Shown here one piece after another: positions 1 to 8,300 of a stretch of 10,743 nucleotides of DNA. The notes beneath the pieces were generated by a model. It worked only from the letters and a program-made list of their open reading frames with translations. It ran no database searches and was not told where the DNA came from. The position numbers and the translations under genes were made by a program. The stretch comes from Haplosporangium gracile (Eukaryota > Mortierellomycota > Mortierellomycetes > Mortierellales > Mortierellaceae), in contig JAAAUF010000123.1 in NCBI GenBank assembly GCA_015499985.1, positions 1 to 10,743 on the forward strand, in the 5' to 3' direction. Each line of letters opens with the position of its first letter. Within the stretch, counting starts at the first letter, position 1.

Positions 1-63
1 TTTTTTTGCATTCTGACATCACCGCAGCGCAGCTACTTCTACTCTCTCTTTCTCTCTTCTACA
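1..63 (+). promoter_or_regulatory. Pyrimidine-rich 5' leader of the WRNIP1/Mgs1 gene
   Basis: The stretch before the first ATG is a C/T-rich run ending TTCTACA-ATG. It looks like the leader seen before other genes in this window, for example the pyrimidine-rich stretch before 9603. The promoter itself lies left of the window. The role as untranslated leader is inferred from position and composition only. Confidence 0.4.
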
Positions 64-2901
64 ATGAATTCATTCAGCAGCCCAAAGGCAAAACGGCCCG
101 CCACAGGATCAAACGCACTTCAAAGACAGAGTTCATCGCTCACACAACCTGCATCCAGCTTAGGTACTGATCAGCTTTGCTTGGTGATTCGGTGAATGCA
201 GAATGTGTTGACACACACTTCCGCCCAAGCGTAACGCGACTCTCATGTGCTAACCACACTACCTTGAAACGACCTGCTATACGCTATACCATAGTACCAT
301 GTCCTATCTGCGGGAAATCAATCGCTGAATGGTAAAAAAAATGAATCGCCCGCACATCCTCTCTACTTTCTTTGCGCATACCGTGATATTCATCGCTCGC
401 TTGATTAATTATGTGATAGGTTTGTCAACAACCATCTCGACAACGAATGCACAGGAATGGAAAACATAGCCGAATCATTGGTAAAAAAGCGCCATTCATG
501 GGCAACAGACTTTCAAATCTCATGGATTATCAGATGCACCTTTTTGGGGAAGGAGAGGGAAAGAGATCTAACGGCGCATGTACTGTGATCTGATGTCATG
601 TATTTTTAGTCACAACAGACATCGGGCAAGCGGAAGCATGGAGACACAATTGACGATTTTGACGGCATTGATGGAGCAGCCTTGTTTCAGGATAACGGCG
701 ACAACTACACGGATACGGGTCATCGAGATTCGTATTCAACTTCTTTGGCAACCTCGAACCAACAACAACATCAACAAATTTCGTTTCAGAGCAGAAAGGA
801 TAAGGCCAACGCTGCCGTCCAACGGTCAATGCCATTAGCAGAACGGGGCAAGTGTTACGATTGCACTCATTAGCTTGAACTCGTGAAAGGCCGCGATGTC
901 ATGGGAAAAGAAATTGTCTAACTAACAACACAATCTCGTTCATGTTTTAGCCCGGCCTGTCAGTCTGGACGATTTCATTGGACAAAAGGAGTTGGTTGGT
1001 TCAGGAGGGATTCTCAGGGCACTTGTACTCCAGGACACAGTACCGTCAATCATCCTATGGGGCCCTTGTGGTGTAGGCAAAACGACTTTGGCCAGGATCA
1101 TTGCACATACAACTAAGGCACAGTTTAAGGAGATGGGAGCTACAACTCATGGAGTCGCAGACGTCAGGTACAACACTAATTCAGCTTTGTGCGAGCGAGA
1201 TAGTGCATTCCATGACAGGATAGGCTAATTAGTTTGTTTGTTGTTTCTTGCGCGCCATTAGGAAAGCATTCGAGGACGCAAAAAATCTATTCCAGTTTTC
1301 AAGGCAGCGAACGATTATTTTCCTAGATGAAATGTAGGGAGCATCTTCCATGTCTTTACCGCGGATACGTAGCAGGATACTACAAGATCATCGATCTAAC
1401 CTGTCATTTTTTTTTCATTTTTTTTTCATTTTTTTCATCTTTTTCATAGCCATCGGTTTACCAAATCACAGCAGGACATCTTCCTCCCATTCGTCGAAAG
1501 AGGCACAATCACACTTATCGGAGCAACGACCGAGAACCCAAGTTTTAGGGTGAACAGTGCTCTGCTTTCACGGTGTAGAGTGTTGACTCTCGAAAAGCTG
1601 TCGCTCAAGGATGGGATGGACAAGATGATTCGAAGGGCTGCACGGATCAAGTGGCGGGACATTCTGGATATGGCCTGTGCGCAGATGACCGAGACCGAGC
1701 TGGCGACCTTGAACTCTACGTTTGGGCAGAATGATCAAACACTCGACGAGTGGGTTGATGCAAAGATCGAACCGGAGGCCATCAAGTGGCTTATTGATCT
1801 CAGTGATGGAGATGGTGTGTGCTTTGATCACCGGAAATTATAGTTTCGTATAGTGTTTGATTTTATTTGGATACTGACCTGGCAATTAATTTACCCGTTT
1901 CTTTGAACTCTAGGTCGATCGGCGATCAACACTCTGGAGATTGGGATCCAAGGTTTATCAACAACAATTTTGTCCGACGACACTCAGTACGGCAGCAACC
2001 AAAAGGATCGAGAGGGTCAAGAGGATCAAGAGAATCAAGAGGATCAAGTAGAGAACAAGCAACCGTTAGGGGTTCTCGAGAAACTGGATACTGCCAAGCT
2101 GACAGGGGAGGCTGTCAAGATGGCGTTCCAAAAGACCCATCTCCAATATGATCGCCAGGGAGATGAGCATTACAACCTGATCAGTGCACTTCACAAGTCA
2201 GTCCGAGGAGGGTATGTAGCTTTGTCGTTCATATGCATATGATAGCTTGAACCAGGAAAAAGTATTATTTGGATGTATAGCTAACCAATTGGAGTTTGGT
2301 CCGATAGGGATGCGGATGCGGCGCTCTATTGGTTGGGACGGATGCTTGTGTCTGGCGAGGAACCATTGTACATTGCGCGGAGATTGATCCGCATGGCGTC
2401 CGAAGACATTGGTATGGCCGACTCTGCCGCTCTACCTCTGGTATGTATCGTGAAGCAAACGCTGTCGTTAGCTTTGTTGCACGAGCTGTAACAACAGCCA
2501 GTGATTTTAACTCGTGTTTTTCATTCGTCTCTGATATGTAGGCGGTGTCGACTTACCAAGCGTGTCAGATGATTGGAATGCCCGAGTGCGATGTCAACCT
2601 AGCCCACTGTGTAGCCTACATGGCCAAGGCCAAGAAATCAGTCGACGTCTACTATGCCTACGGCCAAGTGAAGCAGACAGTCTCTGAAGAATTCGCATAC
2701 CCGGTTCCGATCCATCTCCGAAACGCACCGACCACACTGATGAAGGATTTGGGCTATGGCGACGGATACAAGTACAACCCGCTCTATCCGGAGGGGACCA
2801 AAGTCGATCAGGAGTATTTGCCAAAGGGGTTGAAGAAGCGTAAGTTTTTGGGCGAAGCACCTGTGATGACTCTGGGCGAGGACGGAGAATGGCATATGTA
2901 G
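64..2901 (+). CDS. MGS1: WRNIP1/Mgs1-family AAA+ ATPase with N-terminal UBZ finger (10 exons, 626 aa)
   Basis: Replication-associated AAA+ ATPase. In yeast and animals the family acts at stalled forks with PCNA, ubiquitin and polymerase delta in the nucleus. Exons: 64-163, 295-331, 420-480, 610-847, 951-1167, 1262-1333, 1450-1814, 1914-2211, 2308-2440, 2542-2901 (1881 nt, phase kept throughout). Residues 36-56 form a UBZ finger (CPIC at 36-39, HLDNEC at 51-56) that binds ubiquitin in this family. Residues 57-140 are low complexity. PLAERARP (141-148) opens the ATPase core. Walker A is GPCGVGKTT (183-191, Lys189), Walker B IIFLDEIHRF (236-245), sensor 1 [10 protein letters not shown] (265-274), the arginine-finger region SRCRV (282-286), and sensor 2 GRSAIN (364-369). 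The C-terminal oligomerisation domain ([14 protein letters not shown] onward, through ASEDIGMAD) is complete. Length is between yeast Mgs1 and human WRNIP1. Exon 8 carries an acidic/Gln insert. The family call is very secure; exons 1-3 are short but supported by the finger they rebuild. Confidence 0.93.
848..950 (+). other. GC-AG intron (intron 4 of the WRNIP1/Mgs1 gene)
   Basis: The donor is G|GCAAGT and the acceptor TTTTAG|CC, with a CTAACTAAC branch-like site about 25 nt before the acceptor. This junction gives [17 protein letters not shown], the conserved start of the Mgs1/WRNIP1 ATPase domain. The nearby GT at 852-853 would leave the wrong phase and destroy Walker A. GCAAGT is the known form of the minor GC-AG class handled by the ordinary spliceosome. 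Confidence 0.8.
1409..1449 (+). repeat. T-rich CATTTTTTTT-type repeat before an intron acceptor
   Basis: Three to four imperfect copies of a CA-plus-T-run unit fill the 3' part of intron 6 (1334-1449) of the WRNIP1/Mgs1 gene and run into the CATAG acceptor. It acts as an extreme polypyrimidine tract. It is likely prone to length change by slippage, which would be harmless inside the intron. Confidence 0.6.
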
Positions 2902-3119
2902 AATTTTTTTTGCTCACTTTTTTTTGTTTTTTAAAAATGAAACAAAAAAGAGCCGTTTGCCTCCACTCTCCATATTTCAGTCAACAAAAGTGATGTTGTG
3001 TATTTTTTATTGGCATGGGTGAGGGGCGGAGGTGATGTTGATGGGTTGATGATAAAATGGCGGATAGTGATAGATTGATGATAGGACAAAGAAGAAAGGT
3101 GACTGAAACGCAACCTTTT
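2902..3119. other. Convergent intergenic region shared by two 3' ends
   Basis: The WRNIP1/Mgs1 stop (2901) and the eIF4E stop (3120 on the other strand) face each other across 218 bp. The left part holds T-runs and an A/T-rich stretch just after the plus-strand stop, likely 3' UTR. The middle carries an AATAAA on the minus strand. No open reading frame here is convincing. The two transcripts probably end within or overlap each other's 3' UTR. Confidence 0.6.
3006..3011 (-). terminator. AATAAA polyadenylation signal for the eIF4E gene
   Basis: An exact AATAAA hexamer lies on the minus strand about 110 nt downstream of the eIF4E stop codon, in A/T-rich sequence. Fungal poly(A) signals are loose, so this is a plausible assignment rather than a certain one. 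Confidence 0.45.
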
Positions 3120-4499
3120 TTACATCTTGAAGTGATCGTGATCCTTGTGGGCCTTGTAGAAAGGAGACTGAATCTGGACATCCTTGAGGATCTCGACGAC
3201 CTTCTCCATAACTGTGCTGTTCTCCTTGAGCGACGAATCCATGTTCCAGATCTGAAAAATGTCAGAGTTCCAGCGTGCCGAGACGGACAAGCCAAAGATC
3301 TGATCGTCTATTGATTGAATAGAGAGGGAAAGAAAAGTGTCAATTGTGTATTCTTGATTTTCCGATAAATGTCCAATTTGCTCCTGCATGTATGAATGTT
3401 GTGTGCTTTGCCGAATGCCTCTCCCGTTTGTTGTTGTCGCTTTTACCGAAACCTTCACGGGCCCCGTGGTAAAAAAATAAAAATAACAATTAGAACTGGG
3501 GGCGGAAGGCGATACATCCCTAAGGTTTCTCGCCGCTCTGTTCATCAACTGAAAGGGGCAAACGATCAAAAGCATTCTGAAACCCATATCAGATCCAATG
3601 ATATGCAGGCAATGTCCAATCGATTTGTTGTTTTGTGTCTCCGGCTAGGGACTTTCGATTGTTGTTGTTGTTGTTGTTGTTGAAAAGCTTACCCTTGGAG
3701 ATGGTATCCTCAAACTGCTCGCCAATCAAGGCCATCAACAACTCGCGCCAGACAAAGGCAGTGTCGCCCTTGGCTGTCCTGAAGTTCCATGCGCCTCCGT
3801 GCTCGTTCTTGGGATCCTCCCACAGGGGCTTGACACCCTTGTGGATGAAGTGGAGCGAGCATCTCAAGGTCAAACGCTCAGGGCCCGTGATGTTGTTATA
3901 CACCGACCAAAAGGACTATTGGAAAAGAGGAAGAACGGTAAAAGGTAACAAACAACAAAGATGATGTTACAAAAAGGAAAAATCCGCAGTGGGCGAAACG
4001 GAGTTTACGTTAGTTGTGTATATTTTTTATACCCGAAACACAACTGGGAAAGAAACAAAAGGAAAAGAGAAGGAGGGGCGGGTGTTCGGTCATCTGATTC
4101 CCGCACGGCGCAGGCATGGCTGTTCATCCCGCTTAACACGAGGGAAAGAAAAAAAAACTTTGTTATGTCTCTTACCTGGACAGTGTTGACATCGGAAATC
4201 TCCTTGAGGTTCTCTGTGTACTCTGCTGGGGTTGCATTGGCAACGAACCTATTGTTGTTCATTCCAGGAAGGAATGGTAGTGTCACGACTTGGATCTTAC
4301 TCTTCTTTTTTGAAAACCAATTGTCGATGGTCGAGATGATGAAAGAAAAAGAGTCTTACTTGTCGTGCCAAAAGACCCAGTCGTTCCTCAGGGGAATAGG
4401 AGTGGCGACTGCAGCAACGGCAGGGGCTCCATTCTCTGATCCGGAGGGACTCTTTGATTCCACATTGTCGGCTTCTCGGGGCGAAGAAGCAAGGGCCAT
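3120..4499 (-). CDS. eIF4E-family mRNA cap-binding protein (4 coding exons, 207 aa)
   Basis: Binds the m7G cap of mRNA; canonical members recruit eIF4G and the ribosome, while 4E-HP-type members often repress. Coding exons in transcript order: 4499-4360, 4248-4176, 3915-3693, 3307-3120 (624 nt, all GT-AG, phases joined). Residues 1-33 are a variable tail. The core starts PLRNDWVFWHDK (36-47). NTVQSFW (68-74) carries the Trp that contacts the eIF4G/4E-BP motif. PLWEDPKN (101-108) holds cap-stacking Trp103 and the guanine-binding Glu104. VWRELLMALIGEQFED (126-141) is the dorsal helix, and SVSARWNSDIFQIW (153-166) holds Arg157 and the final core Trp. The position equal to human Trp56 falls on Tyr57 (PAEYTENL), as in non-class-I members. 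I chose the ATG at 4499 for its GAGCCATGG context and an apparent leader intron ending at 4518. An in-frame ATG at 4541 would add 14 residues. The family is certain; the subclass is not. Confidence 0.92.
3659..3682 (+). repeat. (TTG)8 microsatellite inside an eIF4E intron
   Basis: Eight perfect TTG units (CAA on the coding strand) lie in the third coding intron of the eIF4E gene, about ten bases after its GTAAGC donor. Read through, they would encode an Asn run, but the splice-site context and family alignment show this to be intronic. Confidence 0.85.
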
Positions 4500-4517
4500 G
4501 GCTCCAACGCCGTTCTG

Positions 4518-4826
4518 CTGAAAGACAAGTGATGAAGGCATAACTAGCAAAGAGTGGAGAGGGATGGAGATCAGTTTGAGGAAGAGAGAGGTGGAGGTGG
4601 AGGTTAGAGGAGGGTTGCAATTGGTCGTTGGCAATTTGGCAATCGGTTGAAAGGGAAAAGAAGAGAGAATATCCTTGCTGGCAGGCTGGCTGTGGTTTAA
4701 GAGAGTATGTGTCGTTCAGGGTGGGCAAAGTAAATGGTTGCTTTGACGAAAGTTGTAGCTGTGCTCTTGTAGTGTTATTATGATAGAGTGGTGCTTAATT
4801 ATGATATGACAGAAAAACCTACTTAC
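4518..4826 (-). other. Probable intron in the eIF4E 5' leader
   Basis: On the minus strand a perfect GTAAGT donor (4826 downward) follows a C/T-rich leader, and a good CTTGTCTTTCAG acceptor ends at 4518, 18 nt before the chosen ATG. Removing the 309 bp would exclude the weaker upstream ATG at 4541. No protein alignment can test this because it is untranslated, so it rests on splice-site quality alone. Confidence 0.5.
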
Positions 4827-4828
4827 TA

Positions 4829-4975
4829 GCAGGAGAAAGAGAGAGAGTGAGAAGAAAGGTGGGACCCGGGAAGAAGGGTAGGGGGAAGGGAGAGGGGAGG
4901 GGGAGAGAGGAGGGTGCCTGGGGGTGAAGAAGAGAGAGGGAAGGGGAAAAGGAGAAGGGAAAAAGAGTCCAAGGA
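4829..4975. promoter_or_regulatory. GA-rich, G-quadruplex-capable tract in a divergent promoter
   Basis: About 150 bp is almost purely A/G on the plus strand and C/T on the minus strand. It contains G-runs of 3, 5, 3, 4 and 5 separated by 1-3 bases (4876-4903), which meets the usual G-quadruplex pattern. It sits just upstream of, or overlapping, the eIF4E leader and roughly 400-530 bp before the CDC7 start. Likely roles are a nucleosome-poor promoter element and the pyrimidine-rich start region of the eIF4E transcript. The tract is seen; its function is inferred. Confidence 0.6.
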
Positions 4976-5012
4976 AAAGATCTGCCTACCCATTTTAGAT
5001 TTTGGAAAGTAT

Positions 5013-5018
5013 CACGTG
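5013..5018. promoter_or_regulatory. CACGTG E-box in the eIF4E/CDC7 divergent promoter
   Basis: A palindromic CACGTG lies between the GA tract and the CDC7 leader, about 345 bp before the CDC7 ATG. In fungi this core is bound by bHLH factors of the Cbf1/Pho4 type. A six-base site can occur by chance, so regulation of either neighbour is only a suggestion. Confidence 0.3.
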
Positions 5019-5126
5019 CATCAGTATTTAGACTGCTCTTTGAAAAACAAGAAAAAGGGCATACTTATTTTTGCCAAAAAGTGCCTTTTGACTTTCAGCT
5101 CATTCCCCCACTCCTCCTTATCGTGA

Positions 5127-5361
5127 TCACCTGCAGAAAGGGACCGCCTCTCAGAAGAGACTAACAGCATGATCTAATACCACAACCGCCAACGAGAGGG
5201 AAAAGGACACGAAAAAGAACAGAACAACCAACCAACAAAGGGATACTTATACAGACTTCCTCACACATCCATCACCAAAAACAACCACTTGCCATCACCA
5301 ATACTTGTAACATTCACCTTTTGTCACCTTCGACTCAATTCTTGCATCGCCCAGTGCTGCC
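5127..5361 (+). promoter_or_regulatory. CDC7 proximal promoter and A/C-rich 5' leader
   Basis: The last 150 bp or so before the CDC7 start is rich in CA/AC words and poor in G, typical of a fungal untranslated leader, and ends GCTGCC-ATG. An ATG-ATC-TAA minimal upstream frame lies at 5169-5177 and matters only if transcription starts before it. No clear TATA box or MCB element (ACGCGT) was seen. Confidence 0.4.
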
Positions 5362-8300
5362 ATGTCGGGGCGAAAGCATGACCAGAGCTCGGCCTGGTCT
5401 TCAGTCGTCAGAATGACTCGAAGCAAAGCACAGAGCATTGTTCGGGGAGAGCCTCAGCAGACCCCAACAGCCAGTCCTCAGGCGAACGGCGTCAATGTTG
5501 AAGAAAAGGAGGAACTGGTCGAAGAACCAGTTGCATTAGGCAAGTCAAATGGAACGTTACAGCCAGGCCTGCTACTCTCCTCCCCAACACGGTCGCGACT
5601 CTTGGTTTCAATACCCATGGGTGATTCCAAACGGAAACTCAACAACACATCCGACCAACCTCACAGTTCATCTCAAAAGCACCGGCGGCTTTCACAGGGC
5701 AAGGAACAGGACACACCGCCACCACCAGAGCCGCAGAGTCCATCTCAGTCACATGAGCACCAGACAGAAGTTCATGATAAACCCGATCAGCTACAAGGCG
5801 TTGTTTTAGAAGGAAGCAAGACAGACTTGCCGGTAGCTATGGTGCCATCCCATAGCCAGCCCGATCAGGATGAACAGCTTCAAGAATCACAGGAGGTTTC
5901 TCAGGCAGGCTCAACATTACAGAAGAAGGGGAGCCACGACAACATTACGTCAAAGGAGTCAACAGCAGCGCTTCAAACACCAATGCAAGATGGAAACGCG
6001 ACAAAAGATCCGTCTTTGGATCCCCGTGAAGGAGGAGAGCAAGGCAATGACTCACGGGCGGAACTGAATGCCCCCGAGGGCGCTGCCAATGCAGAGGACA
6101 ACTGGGAAGCCCATCACCGAAGGAAACGCGCAAGGACGAGCGACAAGGCCGAAGGCGATGGCATTCAGGATGATGACGAAGACAGTGATCCTGAGGAGGA
6201 TGAGGAGAATCAGGTGGTTCCTGAGTATGTTTTGAGGGAGATGCAGGCGTTTGAGCAAGGATTCAATGGTCTGCAGGGAAAGTTTAAACTTCTAGACAAG
6301 ATCGGAGCAGGTATAGATCATGAAGTGAAATAAGTGACTTGAAACGTGGAATTATTTATACAACATCTGATATCTTTCCTTCTTTGTTCCAGGTACTTTT
6401 AGTTCTGTCTACAAGGCGATCGACCTCGAGCACGAACAATACGACAACACGGCATGGGATTATGAAATGGAGAAGATACCTGGCGCCGATGTCTCTGAGG
6501 ACAAATCCGCTACAACCAAGCTGAGCGACTCTGAGGGAGGTAAAGTGGTGGCGCTCAAACGGATTTACGTGACGAGTAGTCCTGACCGGATACAAAACGA
6601 AATTGCCATCTTGCACGATCTAAGGTAACGAAGTTTATAGCAGCTTTGCCCAAATGCATACATCAGACTGGATGACTTGGGGACTTTGCTGATACGCATT
6701 TTTGTTATTTTGCAATGTAGTGGTCATAAGAACGTTGTGCCGTTAATCACCGCTTTCCGATTCATGGATCAAGTTATTGTTGTATTACCTTACTTTGAGC
6801 ACCGTGACTTTCGAGTATGTATTTTCTGCTTTGGTTGCTATTGCGACACATCGAGATTGGAGTACGCAAATGCAAACGGTACTGACCGCGCTCGTTTGTT
6901 TTTCATTTTTTTCTAGGAGTACTACAAGACGCTACCTATGGACGGTATTCGCTGCTATTTTCGTGCGCTACTCAAAGCACTCATGCACGTGCACGCCAGC
7001 GGTATTATTCACAGGGATGTCAAGCCAAGCAACTTCCTGTATGACGTTCAGAGAAAAACAGGAATGCTCGTGGACTTTGGGCTTGCACAGCGCCAGGAGA
7101 GTTCTCGCAAGACCTATCGCGAGTCAAAATCGCGGCCATCATCTTCGAGAACTAGCGCAGTGGAAAGAGCGTCAACTACAGCCTCATCAGCATCTGTACC
7201 GGCAAGATCATCAATTTCTACGTCGGCGGCTACTACATCGACAAGGACATTAACATCTTCGACTGCTACAGCAGCTCGGGTATCAACGCCAGCTTCAACG
7301 GTACCGACGACGTCAACTGCAGGTGTTACGACTACAACAACACCAGCGCAAACGGCACACTCGTTTTTGGCACAAAGGTCTGGGTCCACTCGACGCGATA
7401 AGGAAAACAACGCACCCATCAGCTCGAGATCTATACTCGAGGGTCGAGCAACGCCCAGAACCGTATATACTCCCGCTGCTGCTACTGGCGCACCAACGCA
7501 ACCAACAGCAACATCTTATGTATCTCGTTCGACAGTTCCTACTCCAGCACATAACCAGCTCCATTCTGTCCGCCACACGACCACTACGCAGGATTTTGCC
7601 GCGACACTTCAGAATCCATTTCAAAGACAGCGTCCAGGAGCACATGTCGCCAGCGCGAGCACCACTATCGCCAATCACCCTTCTCCAATGCCTGGTCATT
7701 TTACACATGGAAGGTCAAAATACCCCTCCATCCCTCCTCATTTGGAAACCTCCTCAATACCCTCGATTGGCCCAGTACTAAAGGCCACCCGTGCACTAGG
7801 ATTCGATAAGAAGGATCCAAGGTAACTTGCGACGAAAGACCTGATTACAGGTGTAAACATGTGGGTATAGCAGGAAGCTAACGCACAGTTTGTTCTCATT
7901 TATCAGACCTGTCATCAGAGTTAACCGAGCAGGAACGAGAGGATTCAGAGCACCAGAAATTCTCTTCAGACATGTTAAGCAGACAGTTGGTATGCCGTAA
8001 CTGATGTCATTCCCCACATCAACTCACAGGTTACAGCGAAGCGAATATGTACTCACTAATGTCTTTTTGTTTTAATTTAGCCCTGGACATCTGGTCTGTT
8101 GGAGTGATTCTGTTGTGTTTCCTATCAGGAAGGTTCCCTTTTTTCCACTCGGACGACGATCTGGAGGCTCTTCTAGAGATCTCGGTCGTTTTCGGCCAAC
8201 GTGAAATGGCCGCCGTCGCTGCCACATTTAGTAAGTTTAACTTGAATGGGTTGACGTCTTTCCTATGGTACATGCTCATTATCACGATTCTAACAAGTCG

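Noticed and set aside
64..183. Direct splice from 183 (TTG|GTGATT) to 610, skipping the two small exons
   Set aside because: Phase is kept, but the protein would lose the CPIC and HLDNEC halves of the zinc finger, which have their own well-phased splice sites.
852..950. GT donor at 852-853 (AA|GTGTTA) for WRNIP1/Mgs1 intron 4
   Set aside because: It leaves phase 2 while the exon at 951 needs phase 1. The result reads out of frame through the Walker A region and hits a stop.
3961..4521. 186-aa open frame on the plus strand
   Set aside because: It is antisense to two eIF4E exons and introns and resembles no domain. The minus-strand reading rebuilds a complete eIF4E.
4914..5126. 70-aa open frame in the GA-rich tract
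   Set aside because: The translation is only Glu/Lys/Gly/Arg runs from biased DNA, with no domain and no splice partner.
5169..5177. Minimal upstream frame ATG-ATC-TAA before CDC7
   Set aside because: There is no evidence that it is within the transcript, and a nine-base frame is common by chance.
7114..7419. 101-aa minus-strand frame within CDC7 exon 4
   Set aside because: It mirrors the Ser/Thr/Ala codons of the kinase insert; Val/Asp/Ala-rich composition with no motif is expected from the antisense.
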